Positions 46,757 to 57,728 of a stretch of DNA of 64,000 bases are shown one piece after another. The stretch is taken from the NCBI RefSeq assembly GCF_001641755.2, contig NZ_LRFG02000002.1:310001-374000 (forward strand). Direction: 5' to 3'. Every line of letters starts with the position of its first letter. The stretch's first letter is position 1. The stretch comes from Microbulbifer flavimaris (GTDB taxonomy: Bacteria > Pseudomonadota > Gammaproteobacteria > Pseudomonadales > Cellvibrionaceae). Under the pieces are notes generated by a model. The model was not told the DNA's origin, made no database searches, and saw only the letters and a program-made list of their open reading frames with translations. The position numbers were made by a program, and so were the translations under genes.

Positions 46757-47458
46757 TCAATCCGCTGCGGAAGCCTGCGCCAGGATTCTATCGCGAATTG
46801 CTTCACCCACCCCCTGGGCCGAGGCGGGATTCTGTCCGGTCACCAGGTTGCCATCCACCGTCACCGACTTGGCGAAGTTATCGGCTTTTTCGTGTATCGC
46901 GCCGCGCGCTTGCAATTTTGAAGCGAGCATAAAGGGCACAATATCGGCCTTTTCCACTGCCTTTTCTTCTTCATCGGTAAAAGTCGAGAGCCGTTTGCCA
47001 TCCACAAACCAGCTGCCATCGCTGAGCTTGACGTTGACGAAGGCGGCCGGGCCGTGACAGACGGCGCCCACCACTTTACCGGCCTCCGCCATCTCGCGTA
47101 CGGCATCCTGGACGGCACTGCTATCCGGCAGGTCCCACATGGTGCCGTGACCGCCGGGAAAATAGAGTGCCGAGTACTTTGTCAGATCGAGACTGCCGAC
47201 CGCCGGTGTCGCCTTGATCTGATCAGCGACACCCGGGTCAGACAGAAACGCTTTGTTGGTGTGGTCTTCCAAATCCTCACTGCCGGGATCTACTGGTGCA
47301 GGTCCGCCCTCGGGTGTGGCGAAATCCACCCGAAATCCCGCCTCGCGAAGCACCCGCCATGGATAGGCCGCCTCTGACAGGTGGAACCCTGTTTTCTCAC
47401 CGGTATCACCGAGCTCCTGATGCCCGGTCAGCACAAACAGCACGCGATGGTTTGCCAT
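46757..47458 (-). CDS. DJ-1/PfpI family type 1 glutamine amidotransferase-like protein
   Basis: A protein of 233 residues. The nucleophile elbow AVCHGPAAF carries the reactive Cys, and the acidic partner lies in PWRVLREAGFRVDFATPEGG. LYFPGGHGTMWDLPD is another family mark. The layout is closest to Hsp31/HchA-like or YDR533C-type members, which act as glyoxalase III or protein deglycases. The ATG at 47458 follows AGGGGG; an upstream in-frame start (47494) adds 12 unlikely residues. Confidence 0.88.
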   Translation of the reverse strand: MANHRVLFVLTGHQELGDTGEKTGFHLSEAAYPWRVLREAGFRVDFATPEGGPAPVDPGSEDLEDHTNKAFLSDPGVADQIKATPAVGSLDLTKYSALYFPGGHGTMWDLPDSSAVQDAVREMAEAGKVVGAVCHGPAAFVNVKLSDGSWFVDGKRLSTFTDEEEKAVEKADIVPFMLASKLQARGAIHEKADNFAKSVTVDGNLVTGQNPASAQGVGEAIRDRILAQASAAD

Positions 47459-47652
47459 ACTGGAACCCCCTGATTGAAATGATTGATCTGCCATTGACGG
47501 ACTGGTCTGCCCGTCAACGACGCAACACCTCGCTGAGGCAAGTACAGCAAACCCTTCGATTTCTTCCAGTTTACCCTTTCAATAAATGCGATTTTCCGAC
47601 ACCGGCGTGCTTCATAAGATAGGCGCCAGCTAACAGGCAAAGGGCCTACGCC

Positions 47653-48351
47653 ATGGATTACATTCGCCGGGCCGGTGAGCGCGGGCGTGCCAACTTCGGC
47701 TGGCTGGAAAGCAGACACTCTTTTTCCTTCGGCAGCTACTTTGACCCGCGCCATATGGGCGTTTCCGCACTGCGGGTCATCAATGACGACCGTGTACGCG
47801 GTGGGGGCGGTTTCCCAGCCCACGGGCATCGGGATATGGAAATTATCTCCTACGTGCTCGAGGGCGCGATCGAGCACCGCGATAGCACCGGCAACCGTTA
47901 CGTGGTGCCTGCGGGTGAAGTCCAGCGCATGAGCGCCGGCCGCGGCATAAAACACTCGGAATACAACAGCTCCCGCAAGGAGAACCTGCGGTTTCTGCAG
48001 ATCTGGATCGAGCCCAATGTCACTGGTATCGAACCCGGCTATGAACAGGCCCGCATCCAGCAACAGGGCCCACTGACAGCGCTGGTGACGGCGGATGGCC
48101 GCGATGGTTCACTGTCCATGCACCAGGATGCCAGCCTCTCACGATTGCGGCTTGCCCCCGGGGAGGAGTTCACCCTCGAAACCGGCGGCCGCACAGGCTA
48201 CCTGCACCTGATCGATGGCGGCGCCCGCATTGGCGGAGACACCTTCAGTGAGGGGGACGGTATCGGTTTTATAACGACCCGGGAACAGTCAGTTATTGCT
48301 GGCAGCGACGGCGTTGAGGCGCTCTGGTTCGATCTACCGAAGAACGGTTGA
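47653..48351 (+). CDS. Pirin family protein (YhhW/quercetinase-like)
   Basis: A bicupin of 232 residues. The N-terminal half has the iron-site residues in FPAHGHRDMEIISYVLEGAIEHRDS and GRGIKHSEYN. The opening GRANFGWLESRHSFSFGSYFDP is typical. E. coli YhhW cleaves quercetin in vitro; its natural role is unclear. It is followed by a TSUP permease 13 bases on, probably as one transcript. Confidence 0.92.
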   Translation: MDYIRRAGERGRANFGWLESRHSFSFGSYFDPRHMGVSALRVINDDRVRGGGGFPAHGHRDMEIISYVLEGAIEHRDSTGNRYVVPAGEVQRMSAGRGIKHSEYNSSRKENLRFLQIWIEPNVTGIEPGYEQARIQQQGPLTALVTADGRDGSLSMHQDASLSRLRLAPGEEFTLETGGRTGYLHLIDGGARIGGDTFSEGDGIGFITTREQSVIAGSDGVEALWFDLPKNG

Positions 48352-48364
48352 GGGTGGACTTTAC

Positions 48365-49111
48365 TTGGAAGGAGTCATCGGTTCCCCACTATTCTGGCTG
48401 TTTGCAGCCACCGGCATTGTCCTGACTGGCATTTCCAAATCCGGATTTGCCGGGGGCGCCGGGGTAGTTGCAGTCCCGCTGCTGGCGCTGGTCATACCGG
48501 TACCCACCGCGGTTTTCCTGATGCTGCCCTTGCTGCTTGTCATGGATGTGCGCACGATCCAGTACTATCGCCGGCACGCCAGCTGGCGCGAGCTGCGGGC
48601 CATACTGCCTCCGGCCATGGCCGGCATCGTTGCCGGGGGCCTGCTGCTGGGGGCACTGCCGGATACACTGCTGAAACTGCTGCTTGGTCTGGTGTCGATC
48701 GTATTTGCCCTGTGGCAGCAACTGGCGCCCTGGCTCGGCAACATGCGCGGGGCCAGCTGGTTGTGGGGCGGTATCAGCGGGCTCACCAGCACCCTGCTGC
48801 ATGCGGGCGGTCCGCCGATCAATATCTACCTGATCGCAAGAAACCTGCCCAAACTTACCTGGCTGGCCACTGCGGGCATATTCTTCGGCGTGATGAATGC
48901 CATCAAGGTGGTGCCCTATGTGCTCAGCGGTCAGTGGCCGCTGTGGCTGGTGTGGCTCTCGCTGGCGCTGGTACCCATCGCATTGCTCGGGACCTGGCTC
49001 GGCCGGCGCATTCAGGGGCGCATTTCCGATCGACAGTTTACGCTCAGCTGCCGCGTCCTGCTGCTGGCTTCCGGCCTGCTGCTGGTGCTGCAGGCGCTGG
49101 CGCAGTATTGA
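48365..49111 (+). CDS. TSUP (TauE/SafE) family membrane permease
   Basis: A permease of 248 residues with about eight helices in two repeats. Marks are the N-terminal GISKSGFAGGAGVVAVPLLALVIP and the second-repeat GLTSTLLHAGGPPINIYLIARNLPK. Relatives export sulfite or sulfonates. The start is TTG at 48365, with GAGGGTGGA upstream and no overlap with the pirin gene; the frame stays open to 48296 but that part would overlap pirin. Confidence 0.88.
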   Translation: MEGVIGSPLFWLFAATGIVLTGISKSGFAGGAGVVAVPLLALVIPVPTAVFLMLPLLLVMDVRTIQYYRRHASWRELRAILPPAMAGIVAGGLLLGALPDTLLKLLLGLVSIVFALWQQLAPWLGNMRGASWLWGGISGLTSTLLHAGGPPINIYLIARNLPKLTWLATAGIFFGVMNAIKVVPYVLSGQWPLWLVWLSLALVPIALLGTWLGRRIQGRISDRQFTLSCRVLLLASGLLLVLQALAQY

Positions 49112-49141
49112 CTAGAGTAAAAAGAGTTAGATGGAGGCCTT

Positions 49142-49801
49142 ATGTCCAAGTTGCCACTTCGAATCGATCTCGTCTCAGATGTGGTCTGCCCCTGGTGTGT
49201 GATCGGGTATCTGCGCCTGCAGCGTGCCCTCGCTGACTATCGGGAGCAGTTTGAAACCTCCCTGCACTGGCACCCGTTTGAGCTGAACCCTCAGATGCCT
49301 GCTGAGGGGCAAAACCTGCGCGAGCACCTCGCGGAAAAATATGGCACGACCCCTCAACAGAGCATCGACGCCCGACAGCGCCTGACGGATCTTGGCGCCG
49401 ACCTCGGCTTCACCTTCGATTACAGCGACGACATGCGCATGTACAACACCTTCGATGCCCACCAGCTGCTGCACTGGGCCCACCCCTATGAAAAGCAAAC
49501 GGAGCTTAGCCTGCGACTGTTTGAGGACTTTTTCGGCCAGCGCAAGGACGTCTCCAATCGCGATGTACTGGCGGATGCCGCCCAGGCCGTTGGGCTGAAT
49601 CGCGATGAAGCGCTGCAGGTCCTGGAGGCCCAGGCTTATGCCCAGGAGGTGCGGGCCCAGGAGCAGCAGATCATGGCCCAGGGCGTGCAGGGCGTGCCGC
49701 TCTTTATCTTCAACCGCGAGTATGGGATAAGTGGCGCCCAGGAGGTGGAGACCTTCAAACAGCAATTGCAGCAGATCATTGATGAGCAGGATGCCGGCTG
49801 A
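49142..49801 (+). CDS. DsbA family oxidoreductase, FrnE-like
   Basis: A cytoplasmic thioredoxin-fold protein of 219 residues without a signal peptide. The active site is CPWC in SDVVCPWCVIG, followed by a helical insert with NTFDAHQLLHWA, and the cis-Pro loop GVQGVPLFIFNREYGISGAQ. FrnE-type proteins act in thiol redox chemistry and stress tolerance. Ribosome site GGAGG before the ATG. Confidence 0.92.
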   Translation: MSKLPLRIDLVSDVVCPWCVIGYLRLQRALADYREQFETSLHWHPFELNPQMPAEGQNLREHLAEKYGTTPQQSIDARQRLTDLGADLGFTFDYSDDMRMYNTFDAHQLLHWAHPYEKQTELSLRLFEDFFGQRKDVSNRDVLADAAQAVGLNRDEALQVLEAQAYAQEVRAQEQQIMAQGVQGVPLFIFNREYGISGAQEVETFKQQLQQIIDEQDAG

Positions 49802-49857
49802 AGGCCATCGACAGGACACACTTGAAACAGGACAACACGTTAAAAAGAGAGCTGAAA

Positions 49858-50496
49858 ATGCCGGTGCAAAATAAAAAGGTGCTACTGACGGCCCTGGTCG
49901 CTACGCTGATCACCCTGCAGGGCTGTGAAACGGAAGAGAAAGCCACGGAGGCGGCAAAGCGCAACGGGCAACCCGCCGATATTTTCCTCGCCAACATTGC
50001 CGCACTCTGTGGCAAGGCTTTTTCAGGACGTATTGTCGCGAACGAGCCACGCACCGACCAGCCGGACTCCTTCGAGGGCAAAGCGCTGGTGATGCACGTG
50101 CGCGGCTGTGAGGAGCCTGCGCGGCAACTGCGCATCCCCTTCCACGTCGGCGACGATCACTCCCGGACCTGGGTCCTGACCCGTACCGATAACGGCCTGC
50201 GCCTCAAGCACGACCATCGGCACGAGGATGGCAGTGAGGATGCGGTCACCATGTACGGTGGTGAAACCAGCGATCCGGGCAGTAGTACCCGGCAGGAATT
50301 TCCGGTGGATGCGGAATCCATCGCGCTGTTCCAGCGGCAAGGCCTGGGCGCATCGGTGGAAAACACCTGGGCCATGGAGATCCATCCCGGTGAGATGTTT
50401 GCCTACGAGCTGACACGCCCCAGCGGGCGCCGGTTTCGGGTGGAATTCGACCTGACCGAAGAGAGTGACCTGCCCCCTCCGCCCTGGGGCAGCTGA
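49858..50496 (+). CDS. Uncharacterised lipoprotein
   Basis: A protein of 212 residues with a signal peptide VLLTALVATLITLQGC and lipobox. The mature part has no motif I recognise; it is acidic, with a short DHSRTWVLTRTDNGLRLKHDHRHEDGS-like strand and loop segment and a Pro-rich end (DLPPPPWGS). The ATG at 49858 fits the signal better than the TTG at 49822. It may be co-transcribed with the FrnE-like gene 56 bases upstream. Confidence 0.72.
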   Translation: MPVQNKKVLLTALVATLITLQGCETEEKATEAAKRNGQPADIFLANIAALCGKAFSGRIVANEPRTDQPDSFEGKALVMHVRGCEEPARQLRIPFHVGDDHSRTWVLTRTDNGLRLKHDHRHEDGSEDAVTMYGGETSDPGSSTRQEFPVDAESIALFQRQGLGASVENTWAMEIHPGEMFAYELTRPSGRRFRVEFDLTEESDLPPPPWGS

Positions 50497-50520
50497 ATCA
50501 CACCGAAGTGGCCAGGCAGG

Positions 50521-50925
50521 TCAGTCGCGCTTGGGCAGCCCGTCGTCAATATCGACTATACGCTGCCCGTAATAAAAGTGGCTCTTTGACGCCAGATCCT
50601 CCGGCATTTCCCCCTGGTTCTGCCGCCGCACCAACAGCTGCGAGACGATGCGCCAGTCCATGGCGTTGCTGTTGAATACGGTCTCGCCACAGTTCTTGCA
50701 GAAAAAGCGTTTCATCTTCTTTTCCGGGTGCGGGTAAACGGCGAGCTGATCTTCACCTTTGGTCACAGTCACCTTGTCCGCTTCCCAGGCATCCACCGAA
50801 TGGTAGGGCACCTTGAGAAAGTTACGGCAATCGTCGCAATGGCAGAAGCCCTGGACTTTCGGTGGTCCCACACACTGGAATTCGATCGCACCGCAGTCAC
50901 AGGAAAACTGGTAAGCCTTTGTCAT
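50521..50925 (-). CDS. GFA/CENP-V fold zinc protein
   Basis: A protein of 134 residues. The zinc-binding cysteines of the GFA fold are intact: CDCG near the N-terminus, CHCDDCR, and FCKNCGETVF. The fold is shared with glutathione-dependent formaldehyde-activating enzyme, but most family members have unknown substrates. It lies 150 bases beyond the end of the formaldehyde genes on the same strand. Confidence 0.85.
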   Translation of the reverse strand: MTKAYQFSCDCGAIEFQCVGPPKVQGFCHCDDCRNFLKVPYHSVDAWEADKVTVTKGEDQLAVYPHPEKKMKRFFCKNCGETVFNSNAMDWRIVSQLLVRRQNQGEMPEDLASKSHFYYGQRIVDIDDGLPKRD

Positions 50926-51075
50926 ATCGGCAGCTCGCTGTCAGCAACTCAATGTTGCCCTGCAGCTTAGCAGGTGCTGGTCCATCCCCGGGGCTGCTGG
51001 CCCAATGAGCATGACAGCTCCTGCGCAAGATGGCACTCAACTTGCTCTCTCTGGAAATTGACCGCGACCGGCAAC

Positions 51076-51915
51076 TCAGGGCTTGAGCAGATAGTCGGCG
51101 TGGAAACGCAGGTGCTGCTCGATGAAAGAGGCAATAAAGTAATAGCTGTGATCGTAACCGGCATGATGCTCCATCTTCAGCGGATAACCTGCGGCTTCTG
51201 CAGCCGTTTCAAGCGCGTTGGGCTTCAGCTGCTGCTCGAGGAATTCGTCGTCTTCACCCTGGGAAATCAGGATGGGCTGCTGCTCCGTGGCCCTGCTCAA
51301 TAATACCGTCGCATCGTACTCTTCCCAGCTCTGGCGATCGGCACCAAGGTAGGCACTAAAGGCCTTCTCACCCCAGGGACAACTGATTGGATTGCAGATT
51401 GGGCTGAACGCGGAGATAGACTCGTAGTGCCCCGGGTTACGCATGCCGATGACCAGTGCGCCGTGCCCGCCCATGGAATGCCCGGAGATCGCACGGCGGT
51501 CGGTCACTGGCAGGTTCGCCTCCACCAGTTGCGGCAACTCGTCCACGATGTAGTCATACATGCGGTAATGCGGCTTCCACGGCAGCTGGGTGGCGTTCAG
51601 ATAGAAACCGGCGCCCTGCCCCAGATCGTAACCCTCGTCATCCGCCACATCATCGCCCCGGGGACTGGTGTCCGGAATCACCAGGGCAATGCCCAGCTCC
51701 GATGCCATCCGCTGCGCGCCTGCCTTCTGGCTGAAGTTTTCATCCGTGCAGGTCAATCCGGACAGCCAGTAGAGCACGGGGAATTTCTGTGACTTGTTCT
51801 CGGCCTGGGAAGGCAGGAAAACCGAGAAACGCATGGTGCAGTCGAGCACTTCGGATGCATGCTCGTAGCGTTGCTGGTGGCCGTCGAAAACCTTGGTTTC
51901 GCTGATCAGTTTCAT
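51076..51915 (-). CDS. fghA: S-formylglutathione hydrolase
   Basis: An esterase of 279 residues that releases formate and glutathione from S-formylglutathione. The nucleophile Ser is in [12 protein letters not shown]. The oxyanion region [13 protein letters not shown] and the C-terminal His in [14 protein letters not shown] are the usual ones. It follows the class III dehydrogenase gene by 41 bases, completing the two-step route. Confidence 0.95.
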   Translation of the reverse strand: MKLISETKVFDGHQQRYEHASEVLDCTMRFSVFLPSQAENKSQKFPVLYWLSGLTCTDENFSQKAGAQRMASELGIALVIPDTSPRGDDVADDEGYDLGQGAGFYLNATQLPWKPHYRMYDYIVDELPQLVEANLPVTDRRAISGHSMGGHGALVIGMRNPGHYESISAFSPICNPISCPWGEKAFSAYLGADRQSWEEYDATVLLSRATEQQPILISQGEDDEFLEQQLKPNALETAAEAAGYPLKMEHHAGYDHSYYFIASFIEQHLRFHADYLLKP

Positions 51916-51956
51916 GGATTGTTCTTGTTTCCTTTATTCCTGATGATCTGGTGACC

Positions 51957-53246
<1,290 letters not shown>

Positions 53247-53274
53247 CTATTGGGGAGAGAAAGGCGCCCGGAAC

Positions 53275-54291
53275 TCAGGCTTCGGCGTCCCGCTGCTGTT
53301 TGCGCCACTGCAGCGGCGAAACGCCGTGTACGGCGCGGAAGGCCTTGGAGAATGCGCTGATATCGGTGTAACCGAGGGTGGCGGACAGCAGGTTGATATC
53401 GATACTGGAGGCACGCAGATGCCAGCGCGCCGTTTCCATACGGGCATCCTGCAGTAATTGCTTGAAGGAGGTGCGCTCCTCCGCCAGGCGCCGCTGCAGG
53501 GTGCGCCCGGGCATTTCCAGCAGCCCCGCCACCTGGGCAAGCGTGTGGCGCTGGGCGCCCAGGGTTTGCAGGATCAGGGCCTTGACCTGGGCGGCGACGC
53601 TGTGGCGATGTTTTTCCAGCAGCTGCCGGGTGAACTCCTCAAAGTACAGGCGCAGGCTGGTATTGGGTGCGCAGAGTGTGCGTTCCAGCACCTCAGCGTC
53701 GAACACCAGGGCATCGCACTCGCGCCCAAAGTACACGTCTGCATTGAAAAACTCCCGGTAGCGATCCGCCGCTGACAGGGCATCCTGACGGAAGTGCACC
53801 TCCCGCGGACGGATATCCTGCCCGGCCAGGTCCTGCACCAGTCGGTAACAGGCGCCGACAGACAGCTCCCGATACTGGATCGCGGCCACCGGTTCGACAA
53901 AATGGTCGAAGCGCTGGGCCAGCAAGGCATCACCCTGCGCATCAATGCGCCAGAATTCCGCCTGGTTATGCAGGGCCATATAACGCTGGGAACTCTCCAG
54001 CGCCGTGCGCAGGTTCACCGAGCCCATCAATAGCTGCCCCAACACCCCCAGAATCCGCACGCCCTGCATATCCGCCAGGCGCAGGCCAAAATCCGCACAG
54101 CGCAGCCGGTCAGCACAAAGGTCGAGCAGCTCCGACAATGTGGCGATTGGGATCAGCAAGTCCGGGCGGCGCATACAATCGGCGGGCAGGCCCACCTCCG
54201 CCAACAGCTCAGCGGGGTCGCCACCCAGTCTTGGCACCAGCAGGTTGAACCCCGCCAGGGCGCCGCTACGGATTTCGTAAATGGGCTTCAA
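53275..54291 (-). CDS. AraC family transcriptional regulator
   Basis: A regulator of 338 residues. The N-terminal 200 residues match the ligand-domain type of OruR/ArgR-like AraC proteins (FNLLVPRLGGDPAELLAEVGLP). The C-terminal double helix-turn-helix includes LAQVAGLLEMPGRTLQRRLAEE and INLLSATLGYTDISAFSKAFRAVHGVSP. The start is TTG at 54291. It is upstream of frmA on the same strand, so control of formaldehyde genes is possible, but its ligand cannot be read. Confidence 0.9.
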   Translation of the reverse strand: MKPIYEIRSGALAGFNLLVPRLGGDPAELLAEVGLPADCMRRPDLLIPIATLSELLDLCADRLRCADFGLRLADMQGVRILGVLGQLLMGSVNLRTALESSQRYMALHNQAEFWRIDAQGDALLAQRFDHFVEPVAAIQYRELSVGACYRLVQDLAGQDIRPREVHFRQDALSAADRYREFFNADVYFGRECDALVFDAEVLERTLCAPNTSLRLYFEEFTRQLLEKHRHSVAAQVKALILQTLGAQRHTLAQVAGLLEMPGRTLQRRLAEERTSFKQLLQDARMETARWHLRASSIDINLLSATLGYTDISAFSKAFRAVHGVSPLQWRKQQRDAEA

Positions 54292-54337
54292 CGCTGCGTC
54301 CTATGGTCCAGGTCTTCTCACCGGCGAGGTCGAGCAA

Positions 54338-54907
54338 TCACGACTTCTTGACGAACTTGGTCAGGATCACGATGCGCTGGCCATTGACCCGACCCTCGAT
54401 ATGCTCCGGGTTGTCCGTCAGGCTGATACCCCGCACTGCGGTACCGCGCTTGGCCACCAGGCTGCTGCCCTTCACATCCAGGTCCTTGATCACTGTGACG
54501 GTGTCACCGGCCTGCAGCACAACGCCGTTGCAGTCCCGCTGCACCACCCGTTCGTCATCGGCGGCCAGTGGTGCCGCCTCGGCCCACTCGCGCAGGTCGT
54601 CGTCCAGATAGAGCATGTCGAGCAGGTCCTGGGCCCAGGTTTCACTGGAGAGAGCTTTCAGCAGCCGCCACGCAGCCACCTGCACCGCCGGGACCGGGCT
54701 CCACATGCTGTCGGACAGGCAGCGCCAGTGGTTGCTGTCCAGCGCCTCGCCACCGGATAGCTGCAGACTGCAGGTTGGACACAGCAGGATATCCGCGTTG
54801 GTCCGTCCCCCGGAACCCGGCAGGGTGTAGGCACCGAGGCCGGCATTTGCCGCGCACAGCTCACAGCGGCCTCCGCTGCGCTCCATCAGTTCCCGATCGC
54901 TGCTCAT
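54338..54907 (-). CDS. PhnA/YjdM-like zinc-ribbon protein
   Basis: A protein of 189 residues with an N-terminal zinc ribbon (GGRCELCAANAGLGAYTLP, then LLCPTCSLQL) and the C-terminal PhnA domain (DGNGV-like RDCNGVVLQAGDTVTVIKDLDVKGSS, then GTAVRGISL and IVILTKFVKKS). Historically called alkylphosphonate utilisation protein, but it is not part of C-P lyase and its role is unclear. The ATG at 54907 follows AAGGGG. It lies 46 bases upstream of the AraC gene on the same strand. Confidence 0.9.
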   Translation of the reverse strand: MSSDRELMERSGGRCELCAANAGLGAYTLPGSGGRTNADILLCPTCSLQLSGGEALDSNHWRCLSDSMWSPVPAVQVAAWRLLKALSSETWAQDLLDMLYLDDDLREWAEAAPLAADDERVVQRDCNGVVLQAGDTVTVIKDLDVKGSSLVAKRGTAVRGISLTDNPEHIEGRVNGQRIVILTKFVKKS

Positions 54908-55118
54908 TCCCCTTTCTCCCGGGTGACGGGCACCCTGCTTGTCACCCCACAATCCTTCTGACTTTGGGGGGCGGATTAAAAAAACGGGCGCATTATGCGC
55001 CGCCCGGCACTATCTGCCAATGCAGGCTGCGCCGTCGGTTTGCAGAGCCGGCGGGAACTATCGCCCCGCTATACTGATGGAGGCGCCCGCGCCAACTCAC
55101 TTCGGTAATCGAGACCGC

Positions 55119-56672
55119 ATGCAAGCCATTCCACACCGAATAACGGCGACATCACTGCTCTTGGCCCTATCAGTATTGTCGATACTGTCGTCAGGCTGTA
55201 CCGGACCGGTCCGCTTTCCCGAGCCCCCGCCACGTACCGAAACCCTGCATCAGCCCGGCCCCTCGAATTCGGAACTGGCACGCGTAGTGGACCGCCTTAC
55301 CGCTGCGCATCCCGGCCAGACTGGCGTCTACCCGGTGACCACCGCCCAGGATGCCCTCGCGGTCCGGCTGGCGGCAGTGCGTGCGGCACAGCGATCTGTG
55401 GATATCCAGTATTTTATTTTTCGTCGCGATGAAAGCGGCCGGCTGCTGACCCACGAACTCGTCGACGCCGCAGATCGGGGGGTGCGCGTGCGCTTCCTGC
55501 TCGATGATTTCACCACCGGCGACAGCATTCCGCTGCTGGCTGCCCTGGACCAGCACGACAATATCGAAGTCCGCCTGTTCAATCCCTTCCCCAAACGCAG
55601 CACTCGCGCGATTGAATTACTGGCCGACTTCTGCCGCCTGCAGCGGCGCATGCACAACAAGGCGTTTACCGTCGACGGGCGGGTAACCTTTATCGGCGGT
55701 CGCAACCTGAGTGACAAATACTTCGGTATCGACAACCAGCAGGTATTCCACGACCTCGATATGATCACCATTGGTGCGTCGTTACCGGCAATCAACCGGC
55801 AGTATGATGTCTACTGGAACAGCCCCTTCAGCTTCCCCCTGCGCACCGTCGTGGCCGGCAGCCTGTACCGCAACCACCGGGCAGAGCGCTACTCAGAGCT
55901 CCAACAGTCTGCGCATCGGTTGCTGTCGAGTGAATATGGGCAGAGCCTGCAACAATCACCCATTATCCCGGCACTCACTGCCAGCGACGAGCTCTGGTAC
56001 TGGGGCACGGCAGAAGTTCTGGTAGATCCGCCACAAAAGATCGCAGCACCCGCCGGAGGCAGGGCGCGCTACGCGAGCGATCGACTGATGCGAGCCATTA
56101 CCGGCGCGGATCACCGCTTGATCATCATCTCCCCATATATGCTGCCGGGCCAATACTACTTTCAGGCACTGCTCGAGGCGGCCAAACGGGGGGTAGAGAT
56201 CCACTTGCTCACCAACTCACTGGCCTCGAGTGACCTAGTTCTTGTGCACGGGCCCTACCACAAATACCGTATCCCCATGCTCCGTGCAGGCATCCACTTG
56301 TACGAAATGTCTGCCACGCTGGACTTCGAAAACAACCACTGGCACGAGGATTCGCGCTCCCTCCTGCACGCCAAGCTCTTCGCTATGGATGAAAGACTGA
56401 TCTATGCCGGATCCTTTAACCTTGACCAGCGCTCGCTCTACCTGAATACCGAGCTGGGGCTATTACTGGACTCGCCAGAACTCGCGGAGAAGATCACCAA
56501 TAACTTTGTTGCCAATATCAAAGACAACGCCTTCGCGCTGTCACTGCACGAAGGCGCTCTGGTTTGGACGGCCCCCGACGGCAGCATCCTGCATCGCGAT
56601 CCCGGTGCCAGCTCCCTGCAGAGGCTGGGGGCGCGATTAAGCAGCTGGCTGCCTATCGAGCATCTCTTATAA
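55119..56672 (+). CDS. Phospholipase D family lipoprotein (cardiolipin synthase-like)
   Basis: A protein of 517 residues. The signal peptide has a lipobox (LSILSSGC, Cys near 28). Two HKD motifs are intact: RRMHNKAFTVDGRVTFIGGRN and SLLHAKLFAMDERLIYAGSFN. This is the two-domain PLD arrangement of ClsC-like phosphatidyltransferases or hydrolases acting on phospholipids. The start could be the ATG at 55119 or an in-frame ATG at 55077; the first gives the cleaner signal peptide. Confidence 0.87.
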   Translation: MQAIPHRITATSLLLALSVLSILSSGCTGPVRFPEPPPRTETLHQPGPSNSELARVVDRLTAAHPGQTGVYPVTTAQDALAVRLAAVRAAQRSVDIQYFIFRRDESGRLLTHELVDAADRGVRVRFLLDDFTTGDSIPLLAALDQHDNIEVRLFNPFPKRSTRAIELLADFCRLQRRMHNKAFTVDGRVTFIGGRNLSDKYFGIDNQQVFHDLDMITIGASLPAINRQYDVYWNSPFSFPLRTVVAGSLYRNHRAERYSELQQSAHRLLSSEYGQSLQQSPIIPALTASDELWYWGTAEVLVDPPQKIAAPAGGRARYASDRLMRAITGADHRLIIISPYMLPGQYYFQALLEAAKRGVEIHLLTNSLASSDLVLVHGPYHKYRIPMLRAGIHLYEMSATLDFENNHWHEDSRSLLHAKLFAMDERLIYAGSFNLDQRSLYLNTELGLLLDSPELAEKITNNFVANIKDNAFALSLHEGALVWTAPDGSILHRDPGASSLQRLGARLSSWLPIEHLL

Positions 56673-56750
56673 AACCCCGCCTGCCTCTCTGCGGTGGTTT
56701 AGTTTCCGACTGTTCAGGACACCTCACAGCTCCCTTCAGCCGCCTCCCTT

Positions 56751-56781
56751 CATCGCTCATCGCTCATCGCTCATCGTTCAT
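56751..56781. repeat. Short tandem repeat of 7 bases
   Basis: CATCGCT repeated three times, then CATCGTT and CAT, in the 130-base convergent gap between the phospholipase D and CBS genes. It could vary in copy number by slippage, but it is outside any reading frame I call. Confidence 0.85.
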
Positions 56782-56802
56782 CCCGAGGATCATCGTGAGC
56801 TA

Positions 56803-57219
56803 TCAATGGTGCGCAGACACGGCTGAGGCAAACTCGCCGGACAGGTCGTGATTCACCGCATGGGAGATGTCCCCCATACTCAGAATTCCGACCATTCGCT
56901 TGTCACTGTTCATGACCGGCATACGGCGCAGCTGCTGCTGCTCCATCTTGCTGAGGGCGGCTTCCATGTCATCATCTTCCCAGAGCCATTCAATGCCTTC
57001 GGTCATTACGTCGCGGGCGGTTAGCATAGAGACATCACTCTCATTGGCCACGCCGCGGACGGCGATGTCCCGGTCTGTCACCATCCCGATCAGGCGATCG
57101 TTCTCCCCGACCGGAACAGCACCGATATCTTCCTCCCGCAGGATCTGCGCAATTTCGCTGAGGGGCGTATCCGGGTTGACCCAGGTGCACCCCTGGTGCA
57201 TGGCTTCACCGACTCTCAT
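56803..57219 (-). CDS. CBS domain pair protein
   Basis: A protein of 138 residues made of two CBS motifs. The first has PLSEIAQILREEDIGAVPVGENDRLIGMVTDRDIAVRG, and the second DMEAALSKMEQQQLRRMPVMNSDKRMVGILSMGDI. CBS pairs bind adenine nucleotides and act as energy or stress sensors. It lies 80 bases beyond the hsp20 stop on the same strand, so the two may be co-expressed. Confidence 0.92.
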   Translation of the reverse strand: MRVGEAMHQGCTWVNPDTPLSEIAQILREEDIGAVPVGENDRLIGMVTDRDIAVRGVANESDVSMLTARDVMTEGIEWLWEDDDMEAALSKMEQQQLRRMPVMNSDKRMVGILSMGDISHAVNHDLSGEFASAVSAHH

Positions 57220-57299
57220 GGCAGGCCTCCTTCATAATTAACCTTCTCGGGTTGCACTCTAGGGTCGACTGGCCGCCCCCGCGACAGCAGCCCGGGCTA

Positions 57300-57728
57300 T
57301 CAGTGAATCTCAATGCGTTGCGTGCGCGGTTGGGTGACCTCGCGCTTCGGTGCCTTCAGTGTCAGCACCCCATCCCTGAAGCTCGCGTCAATGTCGCTTT
57401 CACTCACATCAGCCCCCAGATTGAAGCTGCGCATGTACTTCCCGTAGCGCCGCTCCTGACGAATTACACGGCCCTCCTCTTCCTGTTTTTCTTCCCGGTG
57501 TACTTCCGCTTCCAGTGTCAGCACGCCATCCTCAAGCGTTACGCTGATATCGTCCTTGGTCACTCCGGGCAGTTCAGCACTGATCTCATAGCTTTTCTCT
57601 GTTTCCCGGACGTCGATCCGGGGAGAGAAAAAACCCTCTTTCGCTTCGCCGCCCAACCGTGAGGGCGAGAGCATCTGTTCAAACATGTTGTCGAGATCCA
57701 TCAGGGATCCCCTCGGAATCAGGCTCAT
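57300..57728 (-). CDS. Hsp20/alpha-crystallin small heat shock protein
   Basis: A small heat shock protein of 142 residues. The alpha-crystallin domain runs from about residue 39 (PRIDVRETEKSYEISAELPGV) to the conserved A-x-x-x-n-G-V-L-T-L motif (DASFRDGVLTLKAPKRE). It holds unfolding proteins until ATP-driven chaperones act. The ATG at 57728 is chosen because AGAGG precedes it; a GTG three codons earlier is possible. A tandem 11-base repeat lies just upstream. Confidence 0.93.
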   Translation of the reverse strand: MSLIPRGSLMDLDNMFEQMLSPSRLGGEAKEGFFSPRIDVRETEKSYEISAELPGVTKDDISVTLEDGVLTLEAEVHREEKQEEEGRVIRQERRYGKYMRSFNLGADVSESDIDASFRDGVLTLKAPKREVTQPRTQRIEIH